Assembly (NCBI GenBank): GCA_023091665.1
Contig: JALJCQ010000007.1
Span: forward strand, 1,240,001 to 1,304,000
DNA from: Pythium myriotylum
Lineage: Eukaryota; Oomycota; Peronosporomycetes; Pythiales; Pythiaceae
Reading direction: 5' to 3'
DNA length: 64,000 bases
The translations under genes and the position numbers were made by a program. The notes under the pieces are model-generated. The model worked only from the letters and a program-made list of their open reading frames with translations. It was not told where the DNA came from and ran no database searches. Below, in pieces: positions 36,733-48,382 of the stretch (its first letter is position 1; each line of letters opens with the position of its first letter).

Positions 36733-38085
36733 ATGGCGACCTCCAAGACGCTCGTGCTGCGCGCGACGCTCGCGCTGCTGGCGCTGCTGGTCTGCTGGAC
36801 CGCGGTGACGCCGGTCGACGGCAAGAAGAAGAGTAAAGCCACGCTGCTCAGCGGCGAAGAGAAGCTCGAGGAGATCTCGGGCCGCCTCAAGGAGGGCGTG
36901 CTCGAGTTCACCACGGAATCCTACGAAAAGCTCGCGCTGCGTCCCGACCGTCCGTACCACTTGATTGTGCTTTTCACGGCGATTGCGGACAAGTACGGCT
37001 GCGAGGCCTGCAAGTATGTGTCGTAGTGAGCTCTCATGGAAAAACTGAAGTATCAGTGGATCTCACCGGTTGGTCATCTGGCAGGACGGTGCACCCAGAG
37101 TTCTACACGCTTGCCGAGTCGTACAAAGCAGCCAAGCAGACCAAGGTCGACACGCGCGATGGCCTTGATATCGTATACGGCATTGTCGACTTCGATCAGA
37201 ACCAGCAGGTCTTTGGCTTGGTGAGTGGTCGCACGTCCATGCGGTGTCGGCGCGAGAACGGTTCGCTTACTAGATGATGCGCAACAGTACGGCTTTACGT
37301 CGGCCCCGCACATCGCCTACTTTGGCCCAGACCGCAATGCGGACGACGGCAAGCGCACGCCATCGAAGATCGAGATTCCAGTCCACAACATGTACAACTT
37401 GTACCAGCAGGGCAAAAAGGCCGAAGACATCGTCGGTTTTGTCAAGACCAAGACGGGCTTCGATGTATGCTACAGCTGCTACGCTTCTGACCCCAACGAC
37501 TCGTTCACTGACTCCTTCTGTTCGCCAACTATGTAGTTTGAGATCCAGCGCTCCAAGGCCATCCTCTATGCGACGCTCGTGACGCTCGTTGCGCTCTTGG
37601 TGATCCTCGCCAAGATCGTGCTCTCCAACCTCGACAAGGTGCTCGCCAAGCTGCGCCGCAAGCGTCTCTGGATGACAGTCTCGCTGGTGCGTTCGCTCGT
37701 AGGAACCCAACACTGGGCTGCTTGTCGCTGACTGCGTGGCTCGTGTCGCACGTAGCTCTTCTACGGTCTCTCGGTCTCGGGCATGGTCTACTGCATCATC
37801 CGCGAGCCGGCGGCGTACCAGACGGACCGCAACGGCAACATCAAGTTTTTCCACCCGCAGGGCCGCTCGCAGTTCGTCGTGGAGGGACTAATCGTCGGCG
37901 GCTTCGACGTGGCGGCCGCCATCTTCGTGATCCTGCTCTCGCAGTGGGCCATCTACCTCCACAACCCGGCCTTCCGCTACGGCGCCATCCTGGCCTGCAT
38001 GCTCGGCTTCGTGTACATGTACCAGCAGATGATCTCGGCGTACAAGTTCAAGAACCGCTGGTACACCGGCTGGATGGGCTTCTAG
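36733..38085 (+). CDS. oligosaccharyltransferase subunit OST3/OST6 (thioredoxin-like)
   Basis: Five exons: 36733-37013, 37085-37220, 37288-37464, 37537-37686 and 37756-38085, with introns of 67-72 bp, all in phase; 357 aa. A signal peptide (about residues 1-30) is followed by a lumenal thioredoxin-like domain with the CxxC motif YGCEACK (Cys90, Cys93) running into TVHPEFYTLAESY, as in yeast Ost3/Ost6 and human TUSC3/MAGT1. Four membrane helices follow. The subunit forms transient mixed disulfides with nascent proteins, helping the oligosaccharyltransferase complex glycosylate nearby Asn sites in the ER. It is functionally linked to glucosidase I at 23095-25758, although not adjacent. Confidence 0.92.
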
Positions 38086-38323
38086 GCTCGCTTCCCTTGC
38101 TTGGACTGAGTCATGGGCGGCGAGGCGATTCGACGGTCGAAATCGCATGCTCCTGAATTTTCTCTGAAATGCGATGTGTTCCCCCTCTTCTTCCGCCCTT
38201 GTTTCGTCGCATTGTGTCGTGGGGTTGTCTTGTATCGGATCTCGCAGAACTTTTCCAGCCTTGCGACACGTTTGGGAGGACAACAATCCGTTCTTCCTCG
38301 GCGCCCCCGAGCCTCTCGCCACC

Positions 38324-40583
38324 ATGGAGGGCTGGCTCACCAAGCGCCGCGACCACATGAACCTCATCTGGCGTACGTGGCCCTCGCCGCTCGCGCCGCT
38401 CGCTCTGGCTCACGCTCTCTCTCTGTGTCTCTCTCTCTCTCTGTGTGTGTGTCTCTCTCTCTGTGTCTCTCTCGCTTCCAGTCGAACGCTACTTCGTGCT
38501 CGATGGCAACCAGATGCGCTACTACCGCAAGCGCGGCGACCCGGCCCCGCGCGGAACCTACGTGCTCACGGACGGATGCCTCGTGAGCAACGTCTTCAAC
38601 TCGGAGGAGAAGCACCGCCACCACGGACCCGTCTGGATGTTCCGCATCACGTTCGCCGTGGACCCGGGCTCGGGGGAGAAATCCTACAAGAAGGACCGCT
38701 TCGTCGACCTCGGCGCCAAGACCGAGGAGCAGGCCAAGGAGTGGAAGCGCGCCATCGAGAACGCCGTGCGCTCCATCCGCGAGCTCGTGCTCCACCAGCG
38801 CAAGCTCAAGACGGACGCCGAGCTCTTCCCCATCTCGGGCCCACAGCGCGAGCCGCCGCGGCTGCTCAAGGCCGACGAAGACACGGTGAGCCTCTTCAAT
38901 CTCGACGCCGACAACGTCAAGGCCGAGCAGGGCTGGTGGCTCGCGCGCGTCGAGGAAGGCCTGCGCGTGATGCAGGAGTGTCCGCTGGGTCACCAGGTCG
39001 CGGCGTCACTCTATGCGCAGCACGCGCAGACGACCAATGGACTCATCGTCTCGTCCGTCATCTCGGCCGTGCTATCGTTCAGCATCATGTACTCGTTTGT
39101 CAACAACATGCTGCTTTGCTTCCTCACGGCTGCTGTCGCCATGGCTGTCTGCGGCATCGCCATCACGCCCACGCAGAACATCGAGATCCCGAGTCTCCGT
39201 GTGGCGCAAGCCGTCCACGGGTCCCCGACCGAGGTATTCCGCCTCCTCATGAACCCCAAGCGCGTCCAGCGGTGGGACCCATCCGTCGCGACTATGCGTG
39301 TGATCCAGCAGATGGATGATCAGGCCGACATCGTCTACATCACGCAGCGCCCCGTGTTCCTGTGGCCCATGTGGCAGAAGCCGCGCGATCTTGTGCTCAT
39401 GCGCTACTGGCGTCGCGAGGAAGATGGTTCATACTTCGTCATGTATCAGAGTGTGGACCACCCCGAGTGTCGCGTGCGCCACAACTACGTTCGAGCGACC
39501 GTGCTCGGTGGCGGCTTTGTGATCGCTCCCCAGAAGATGCCAAGTGGCTCCATGCGCTCGCTTGTGACGTACGCACTGCGCTACGATCCAGGAGGATGGA
39601 CCTCACGGATCTATCATCAACTTGGCATGGATGTGGACCTCGTTATACCCATGCTCCGTAGCGTCATTGGCATTCGGGATGAAATGAACGGGAACGATTT
39701 CATTACCCCGATGGTCACAGTCAGTGTCGCTCAGAGCTCAGCGTCCAGTGATACTGCTAGCGAGTCAGCTGTGTCCAATGCGAGTGGAGCAACTGCTGGT
39801 GAGACCACGGGATCGGCTGCTGCGACGGCTGCTGCTAGTCGCATCCGCATCGACCCATCGGCACGAGTGAAGCTGGGCGTCCAGAGACTGACAAAGACAC
39901 TGCCAGACAAGATGTGGGCTGAACCGGATGCTTCGCTGTTCCAAATTCGTGGACAGAACTATCTCATTGACAAGAAGAAGATCGCATCTTCGCCTGCAAA
40001 GTTCCATCTTGTTGGAGTCGACTTCTTCTCGTTTGAGAGTGCGGCCGACCGCTATCACGTGTCCGCACGTCCCGACAGCATCGGAAAGACCTCAGGCAAG
40101 TTCACGTTCGTCATCAACATGATCATTCCCGGTCCAGAGAACACTACCCTCGTATTCTATTTCCACCCGACGAAGGACGACCTTTTCGACGACGGATCAC
40201 CATTTTCTGAGTTGCTCAACGACTTCCTCGATGGTGATGACACGTTCCGTAACTCGCGCTTCAAGTTGATCCCAACGGTTGTGGAGGGCAGCTTTATCAT
40301 CAAGCAGTCAGTCGGCTCCAAACCAACACTTCTCGGTAACAAGCTAAAATGCCCTTACTACAAGGGAGACACCTATTTTGAGGTGGATGTCGACATCTCG
40401 TCCAACTCAGTTGCCAACACAGTCGTCGGCATGGTTCAAGGTGTCACGAAATCGCTCGTGGTCGACATGGCCTTCCTGTTAGAGTCCCAGAGTGAAGAGG
40501 AGCTCCCTGAGGTGCTGCTTGGTGCTGTGCGTTTGCAGCATGTTTCGCTTGATAAACCCACAAAGATGCCGAAAGCAACGTAA
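38324..40583 (+). CDS. PH-START-DUF1336 (EDR2-like) lipid-binding protein
   Basis: Exons 38324-38372 and 38482-40583; 716 aa. Exon 1 gives MEGWLTKRRDHMNLIW and exon 2 continues with ERYFVLDGNQMRYYRKRG, together a pleckstrin-homology domain (about 1-115). A hydrophobic hairpin near 185-240 (SSVISAVLSFSIMYSF, MLLCFLTAAVAMAVC) suggests membrane association. A START lipid-binding domain follows (about 245-460). The C-terminal part (about 495-700, starting WAEPDASLFQIRGQNYL) is the DUF1336/EDR2 C-terminal domain. The arrangement matches plant ENHANCED DISEASE RESISTANCE 2-type proteins, thought to sense or move lipids at membranes. The 109-bp intron contains a long CT tract before its acceptor. 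Confidence 0.9.
38415..38473. repeat. CT/GT microsatellite inside intron
   Basis: Alternating CTCTCT and GTGTGT blocks immediately upstream of the CCAG acceptor of the PH-START gene's only intron, where it doubles as the polypyrimidine tract. Confidence 0.95.
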
Positions 40584-40738
40584 CACACTGCACGGATAGC
40601 CAGCTCTCTCTCGTAGGAAGGAGAGGGAATGGCACTGTATGATCAACTATAAAGGAAGAATAAAGCGGGTATGATCTTGCTTACCTATAAGCCTACGTCT
40701 GCATAATAACTATCAACACTATAGTACTACAATATGTG

Positions 40739-43700
40739 TCAGTCCTGCATCATAACGTCGCTGTGGTCGTGATGATGAGCAACCTCAGCTTCTGTCAGCA
40801 GATGTGACGGTAACCGGCGAAAGTTGTGGTGATCCCAGACCGAGTCTCCCATTGTGACACGGCTCCACAAGCGATTGACGAGGCTCGCATTGTAAACATC
40901 CGCGTTCGTGAGGAAGTGGAATATCTTGGCGCTCACCTCTGTCTTGACTGGCGGTAATTCATCCCCGAAGAGTGGTAGCACGTACACACGATCTGATGTC
41001 TTTCGTCCGATTGCAAGGGCCTCAATAGCGTGAGGATTGTGCGGAACAAACCTCTTCATGTGCATCACATGTGCGTCCTTCCCGAATGGGGTTGGTGCGG
41101 GCGGTGGGCGGAATGCATCACTGAGTGGGGAGAGGCTTCGTGGAGGCACTGACAAAGAATGTCGAGCGTGACCTGTCGGGCTCGCAAACGATGGTTTTGT
41201 GGTCACCTGTGCACCGAGAGTAGAGGCACCGGTAGCTAGTCCTGGTTCGGTCTTTATCGTCACATCTCTCGCTGCAGATTGGGATCCAGAGCTAAAAGTC
41301 CTCACGAGTGCTGATGCACGGCTATTCCTCAACTGGGCACGAAGTCGCTCTGTGCGCTCACGCTCTCGACGGGGAGAGACTTCAAATGGAGAAGAGAAGT
41401 TCCTCGCCCAGGTCTCACGGTCAATTCTCAGACGCTGGCGAATACTGGGTACTGGCGGTGAAACGAACTGCTCACCATTCGCTCCGGGTGTAACACCAGC
41501 AGCAGCTAGCGGTAGGTTCGTGCGCAACGATTCCCGAGAAGCCGGGCCACGAATACTAATCGCCGACAAGGGCGTCGCAATGTTGGCGTTTTTTGTGACG
41601 TACGGCGACTGGTTCTTGCAATCAATGCAGCGACAGTTATCTCCGCAAGGAACCCCTGCTTGAAAGCACTCGCAGTAACGTTTCTGGCAGGCAGATTTCT
41701 TACAGTGGCATCCATGTTTGTGCATCTTCTTGACATCACCAGCCACCATACCATGACCATGGCCATGCAGGTGGTGATGGTGGTGACTGTTAGGTGTCGT
41801 GAACCCATGCACTCCGATCTGATGACTGACCCCACCGCCGGGTGTCATTGAAGAGACTGTAGCCACCGTAGACTCAATCTTCGGCTTGAATGCATTTGGA
41901 TTTTTCTCGAGACGCGAGGCGATTGCTTGCTGGCGGACAGCCTCACTTGCAGGAGTATTTGCGCAGTCTACGCAGTTGCAGCTCTCGTCGCAATAGCCAC
42001 CACTAGCAAAACATTCACAGTAGAGCTTGAGGCACTTAGACTTCTTGCAATTGCAAGGCGTCTTCTTCTTTTGAATAATGCCAACTGGCCCAGCTGCAAA
42101 TGGTGGAGGGGTGGCTTCGGAGGGCTGTTGTGTTGGTGTGGATAAGATCTTCGGGTTCGCCACAAAGCCACCCTTGCTGGCTGGGAGAGGAGTCACTCCT
42201 GTCGCTAGCTTCTGCTGCCCGATCGAAGGTTTCATCGGCGTTTGAGTTGCTACCACACTACTTGTTGAGGACGATATTGGGGGCGGATTAAGGGATGTTG
42301 GTCCTTCAGTTTTCGTCATCGATTGCAAGGCTACTGGCTTCATCGATGCTGCGTCACTTGACTTCGGTTTTGTGGTTGTGATGGTAGTGGATGCATCGAC
42401 TTTTGCAGCGGGAGTAAACGAAGGAGTTGGTGAGGGCTGAGGACGGGGATTTACAGCAGGTTTGCGAAGTTTGAGGGGTTGGAGGCTTGGCGTTGAAACC
42501 GCTGCAGCCAGGTTGGATGGTAATGTGGCAGTTGAGACGCTTACGAGAGTTGCTGATACTCTTCGTCGGATTGTACTGTTCACTTCATCACTCTGCGGAG
42601 CGGACACAGCAGCTGCACTTGGTTCAATTGCCCTGGATGCTTTCCCCGAGGCATTCGCTTGGTCTGGGGCACTCTCATCCTTGTCGGCAACTTCTTCAAC
42701 CGCGTCCAAGATTTTGCGTTGAGCGGTGCGTCCCGTTATTCCTTGATGACTAGATCGAGTCTTCGACAGCTTCAGTTTCGCTTTCGTGTCGAGCGTGCCG
42801 GAGTTGAACTTTTCGGTTGTAGGTTCATCTTCTTTCATCGGCGTTTGCAGGAGTTTACGCTGCACGTTGAGTCCTTTGCTATTTGTCCTCACATGACGCG
42901 ACTTGGTGTCCTCCAGTTTGCGCTTTCTAGAGTTTTTCCGTCGCTTGATACTGTTGTTGATAGCTTCAATCTCGCGTTTCGTGTGCAAAGGGGGGAATTG
43001 GTCGAAAGTCACGTGGAGCTTCATCTTCATGACACTCGAACTGCTCACCTTGAGACGTTCATCGCGTCCAGGGGTAGCACTGGTCGACGCTCGAATATTT
43101 GGAAAGGATTCATTCACCTCACGAGCAGAGGAAGCGGTTGCTTCACCCGTAGTTCTCGAAGATGCAGGTTCACTCTTAATTAGACGAGGCGAAGGAGATC
43201 TGCTAGGGATTGTTTGAGCTGGCGATTTTGGCGTTGCTGCAGTGCGGAAAATATTGGTGGGCTCACTGGGACCCAACCCGGGAGACGGAAACGGGGGAAG
43301 TCTACAAAGCCAACAAAGTACTGGTTAGTAGTGAGCGCGCCAAGTGCGGACACTGAAGCATGAACGCGTACAATCGCTGAAGGTCAATCGACGACGGCAC
43401 CGCAGGGGAGAATCGAAGTGTCATGAAGCTGGTTTCAAGATCTTCGTCATTGACACTACCCGGAGCAAGAGGAGAGAGTGTGTTGGCGAACGAGAAGAGC
43501 CAGTCTTGCTCGTTTGCGCCAGATGCCGCACTGGGTGGTCTGTTGAATTCATCTTCATCTTCACGACCTCGGACGAGTCGCCGAATTTTCCTCGGTGACT
43601 CGACATCTTCATCGGAAGAGGCAAACGGGTCGCGACTCCCCGTCAGTAGCAACTGCGTCCTTGTGCGGAGGGCTCTAGCTCGTGCACTCGTCGCAGGAGA

Positions 43701-44564
43701 CGGTGTTCGCAAGAGCGAGAGACTATTGCGGCGCCACGCCAAGGAAGACGACGACGACGGCGTCGACGACGTTGAGCGCGACTCGCTGGACGCTTTATTG
43801 GTGGTGACATCAACGAGCGGTTCACTCTTGATAAAATCCTCACTCTCGTCGTCTTGCCGCTGCGAGGAACGAGGAGATAGTAAAGCACCGCGGTTCGCCC
43901 CGAGGTCGTTTTCATCGGCACCGTCGTCAGTGCTGCTGTCTTTGCTCTCTGCGTCACGGGCTCTCGGCTCCAAGTGGAGCGGAGAGCTCGCGGCAGAGTT
44001 TGTCCTGGACTTGTTGAACGGAGATCGGAAGAAATGCGACGGCGAGACATTTTTCGCAGACCGCACCGGCGACGCCTGGGGCGTCAGCAGGCAGGCGGCG
44101 AGCTCCCGCTTGACGCCTCGCGCTGGCGCTGCTGTCTTGGGCGCTGCTGGCGACGGTGTGAACAGCGTGAATCCTTGCGCGCCATCTGCAGCATGCAGAA
44201 ATCCCTCGTCAGTGTGGTCAGAGGGAGACTCGCGGTCGGGACCACTACCTCCTAGCGCGAGAAAGTCGAGCACGTGGCTGTCGCGGCCCGGGGACGCGTC
44301 GCCCGAGATGACGCTGAAGGCGTCGTCGTCGTCGTCGAGTCGCAGCGCGGGCGTGAGTCGCGGCGCGCGCGGGAGGCCGGGCGTGGACGCGGCGGACGTG
44401 GGCGGCAGCAGGCGGCGCAGCGGCGGCGTGCGGAAGGCACGCAGCGGCGTCGAGACGCGCGGGACGCAGCCGGGACTGCTGCCCGTGGCCACGCGGCGGC
44501 GGCGGCGGCGCGAGGGCGACGGCGTGGCCGCCAGCGCGCGCTTGGAGCTCGCTCTCTCGTCCAT
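40739..44564 (-). CDS. CXC (tesmin/TSO1/LIN54-like) DNA-binding protein with C-terminal F-box-like motif
   Basis: Exons 43372-44564 and 40739-43301; 1251 aa. The 70-bp intron has donor GTACGC, a CTAAC branch site and acceptor TTTGTAG, and joins the frames in phase (..IDLQRL then LPPFPSPG). Two Cys-rich CXC repeats (PCNCKKSKCLKLYCECF and GCHCKKSACQKRYCECF), each ending in a C.DC motif and separated by a spacer with an RNPNAF-like KNPNAFKPK, form the CRC domain that binds CHR-type sites in LIN54/TSO1. The rest is long, Ser/Thr/Pro-rich and probably disordered. Near the C-terminus LPPVKTEVSAKIFHFL...LVNRLWSRV...VWDH fits an F-box (IF.FL...V...W). The Met at 44564 (MDERASSKRAL) is preferred to upstream starts. 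Confidence 0.88.
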
Positions 44565-44909
44565 TTCCGGCAACTGACTTGCCGCGCGTTCAAAGGCCCG
44601 AAAAAAGGCGCGCGAACGGGGGCGCGGGAAAGATTCCGCCAATCAGCGCGCGAGTTGAGGGGATTCCACCAATCAGAGACGACGTCTTCCTCGCTGCCAA
44701 ATTTCGCGCCAAAATGCCGACGACGATGGCTGGGCGATCGCACGATGGGGATAGGGCGCTTCCGTCGAGGTGCACGCAGCGAGGAGATCTCGAGTGTAGC
44801 CATGTCGGGAGCTTGCGGGGGTCTTGATATCAGCGACGCTAGACACAGACAAGACTCATTCTCAAAATGCAAATTAAACGCAGCTCCGAGACTACTCCCA
44901 ACCGCCGCC
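44565..44909 (-). promoter_or_regulatory. upstream region of CXC gene with E2F-, CCAAT- and CHR-like sites
   Basis: 345 bp between the CXC gene start and the 3' end of the cyclin gene (same strand), so it should be the CXC promoter. It contains TTTCGCGCCAAAA at 44702-44714 (E2F-like on both strands), GCGCGGGAAA at 44622-44631 (TTTCCCGCGC in gene orientation), two CCAAT boxes at 44639-44643 and 44669-44673 embedded in near-identical GATTCCrCCAATCAG strings 30 bp apart, and TTTGAA (minus strand) at 44589-44594, 25 bp before the ATG. Motif reading only. Confidence 0.5.
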
Positions 44910-47900
44910 TCAGCTCTTTCTCCCTTCCTCATTGACCTTGACGTAGTCGCGGTCGTAGCCGCGGTCGTTGTACCGCTTCTCGCTGCGACTCTCGTAGCGG
45001 CTGCTGTCGCGATGGCGATCTCGGGAAGAGCTCTTGCTGCGCTTCCGGTCGCGGTCTCGCCTGTCATCAGACCTGGACCGATGCGACGAACGCTCGCGGC
45101 TCCGGCTCGAACTTCGACTCGAGCTCCGATCCCTCCGCTTGGAGTTCCGGGATGAGTCGCGAGGGCTGCGACTCCGACTCGGACTTCGACGGCGTTGCCT
45201 GCTGTCACGTTCCCGGTCCCTGTCGCGATCTCGATCACGGTCTCGATCTCGTGATTTCCTATCGTCACGGTCACGGTCTCGACCGGAATCACGCCCTCGG
45301 TCGCGATCCGACTCACGGTACCGACTGTTGCCTCCGTTACGGCGCGGTGATCGGTCTCGTCCTTGATCACGATCGAATCGATCGTCTCGGCCAACTCCAC
45401 TCCCCTCTTCCTTGATGTAGACTGGTTCGTCCTTCACGCGAACTTCCTCATCCTTCACACGAACACGATCATCTTCACGCGATCTATCATCTCTCCTATT
45501 CGACTCGCGATCACGGTATCGATCGCGCCCACGGTCATCGTTACGGTCTCTGTAGTCGCGATCTCGGTTGCGGTCGTAATCACGCCCTCGCTCACGATCT
45601 CGACGCTCAAACGAACTTTCGTGATTGCTCGACCGATCATTGTCGCGCCGACGATTATCTTCGCGATTTCCCTGGTAGTCACGACCGCCTGTAGATCGAG
45701 GCTCATCTTTAATTCGCGCATTGTCGTCCGTGTACCGGCGCGACGACGTGTACCCTGAATCACGCTCTCTTCGTCGACGGTCATCCCCGTTCGTGTTTTC
45801 CTCCTCGACGTATGTCGCTAGAATGGCGCGTGACTCGTTCACGCCTTTCTGGGTGTACTCCATTTCATGTTGGATAGAAGTGACGTCCACACGAAGACCT
45901 CCGCGCTGACCCTGGAACACCTCCTGGAGATCCCATGGTCCTGTACCACCTGCAGAGGAGGATGTTTTAACAAGAGCGTCGAAATGCCTCCGCTGGTCTT
46001 TCTTCCACTCCACCAAAAGTCGATACTCGCGCAGGATTTCCTCTGCAGACACACACAAAAAAAATACAAAATGTTAAGTGGATGAACAAACTCCAGTTCG
46101 ACGTCAGCTCACGTACTTGCTGCTTTCTCCGTGAGAACGCTTCCATCTTTGTCTTCTTGGCACCAACTGAAGCTAAAAATGCGGTCTTTGTTGCGACAAG
46201 CAATGTATGCAGCGGCCTCGGCGAGAAATCGTGGGCGGATGCTCAGGCACAGCGGCAGCCAAAACCTAGAATAACAAAACGTAAGATAACCCGCCAAACT
46301 ACGTCAATCCATGGGGTCTTTGAAGAAACGTACAACTCCTCCAGAACGCTTTGGGCCCCTTCTTCAACATCTTGGCGAACTACAAACACGACAAATGTGA
46401 GCAATAAGAAGATCTACCCGAAACCTGCGAATGGCAATGACTCACACTTCTCTGGCATCTGCTCAAGAGTTCCTTTCAAGAAGAAGAACGGCATGTCCGT
46501 GGTCAAATCGAAGTCGACGCCTTTGAGGACTTCAATCTCGTAGTAAAGCAGTTGCATCCGCTCTAAGTCGAGAATCTCCTCGTCGCCAGCGAGGAGCGGC
46601 ATCTCCAGAATCTCATGCATTGTCTTCACCATCCGGATCAACTTCATACGCTTGCTTGCGGCTTTCGCTGAGAGGAAAATGCAGGCCGCTGCAAACTTGA
46701 ACCTCTCTTTGGCATAGATGCCACGATCGAACACTCGATGAAAGAACATCGACGCGGTGAGCGCGATATCTCGGCTGATGCCAAGACATTGCGCAAGCAC
46801 CTCAATGAAGGCCACAGCAGAGAACCGCCAATGTTGCTTCAAGTCGTACGCTGTTCGGAAGTTGGACCGCTCGAAAACGTATGGATAGTTGGTGCGATTG
46901 ATCTGTAGCTGCAGTTGATTTACAGGAGGGGGCGGGAACTGCTGAAGCTGGTCAGGGGCTTCTGCAAGTCGCTCTGCTTCGGTTCTGGGAAGTCGTATCA
47001 TGCTTCGACGAGGCTTGGCTTCTCCAGACGACAGAGCCTTCCATTGCTTGATTTTTTGAAGATAAATGCCAAGTTCTTCCCATCGAGCAACAGTCTATAT
47101 GGCCAGTGTTGCGGTGTCAGAGTGAGAATCCACGCTCCTTCGTCGGTCAAGATTCACCGTACCTTGAAGATGCGCTTCTTAAGGTCGGGGTTGTTCTTCA
47201 TGTCACGCATGCAGGCGTGGAGAACTTCGTCGATCGTCAGGTACCAGTCTCGTTGAATTTGCCTCAGCTCGTCTCCTTGGAAGAGCTTGAGAAACTCGTG
47301 AAACAAGTAGAACAGCATGAGCTTGACTTGAGCTTGCCTCGGTGACTCGGTGAGTGCTCTCTACGCGGTCATCGAACCATTAGTTAGCGATTGACTCTAC
47401 CATTTATGAACCAACTATCACAAATGAAATCAACGAGAGTATTGGGGGAATAGATATAATCACTCCCACTTTCTCTCACTCAACACACAGCATCGCAATA
47501 AATATGTTAAATAAAGTCAAGAGCCAGCGGGGGAGGCCTTCCCCCATCAGTCTCACTATCCCTACATGCATGCAATAGGTACCTGCTTGATCTTGATCTG
47601 GAACCGCAGCGAGTGGTGCGGGTAGGCGCGCATATACTGCGCCGTTTGTGCCACGAGTTGTCGGTCCGAGACGCGTGCGAGCATGTCGTCCAGTTGCCTC
47701 CCGAACTCGGCGATTTCTCGCTCCCACTCCGAATCGGAGAGCATGACGTCCTTGTACACGACCGGCTCCCGCGCTTGTGATGGCGACGGTAGCGGAGTCA
47801 TCGCCAGCGGGGGCGTTGATGTCGCGGTCTCGCGCAGCCGAGAAGACGGCGTTGTGAATCCTCCACCGGTCGAGGCGGCGCCGTTTGCGCGCGAGTAGTC

Positions 47901-48143
47901 GACGCCGGCGCCGCCGTGCAGACCGCTCCCGCTCGTCGCGGAGGAGGACGAGGCTTCGTTCCCGCGGCGCTCGCGCGCGCCCTCGCTGCTGCGACTGCGC
48001 TTGCGACTGGAGGACGCCCCTCGGTCCGGCGGCGCGAGCGGCGGCCGCGTGGTGGTCTTGACGGCGGGCGGCAGCGGCTCCTCCTTGACGTCGACGCTGT
48101 CCCCTCGGTGCGGGGGAGCGTCTCGGTCCCACGAGTCCCCCAT
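44910..48143 (-). CDS. CID-cyclin fusion: Pol II CTD-interaction domain + T/K/L-type cyclin + RD/RS-rich tail
   Basis: Six exons: 47583-48143, 47163-47360, 46446-47094, 46334-46379, 46117-46265 and 44910-46042; 911 aa. All junctions keep phase (0,0,1,2,1) and use GT-AG. After a disordered N-terminus, residues about 145-285 read as a CID: an amphipathic start (FGRQLDDMLA), then IKIKQ joined to RALTESPRQAQVKLMLFYLFHEFLK and ...IFK joined to TVARWEELGIY, the order seen in RPRD/Pcf11-type domains. Residues about 320-600 form two cyclin folds (RDIALTASMFFHRVF, FKFAAACIFLSAKA; the second ends EKAAKEILREYRLL). A ~280-residue tail rich in RD, RS and RE dipeptides follows, as in cyclin L. It may deliver a CDK to the Pol II CTD (inference). 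Two adjacent genes cannot be fully excluded; intron 1 is 222 bp, the longest here. Confidence 0.72.
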
Positions 48144-48382
48144 GGCGACTCTCCCTGCTCCGTGGAGAGAGGAGAGGTCGCCGCAGTTCCCTTTGGCCTT
48201 CCAGGCAGCTCCGCCGTTCTCTTCGTCCAGTCCAAGGTTTCGTACGGCTCCAGCAACATAAGCGCGACGTACCGTGGACGACAACACCAGCAGCCACCGT
48301 CGAGGAAGACAAAACAATTAGACTTCCCTCTCAAATGCGTCAAATGAGTTGGATATCACATTGGGGAGGTTATGCTGAGCTC

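Noticed and set aside
44252..45400. 382-codon minus-strand frame rich in Arg/Ala
   Set aside because: It is an off-frame reading of the RD/RS repeat region and the promoter of the CXC gene; repeats keep other frames open.
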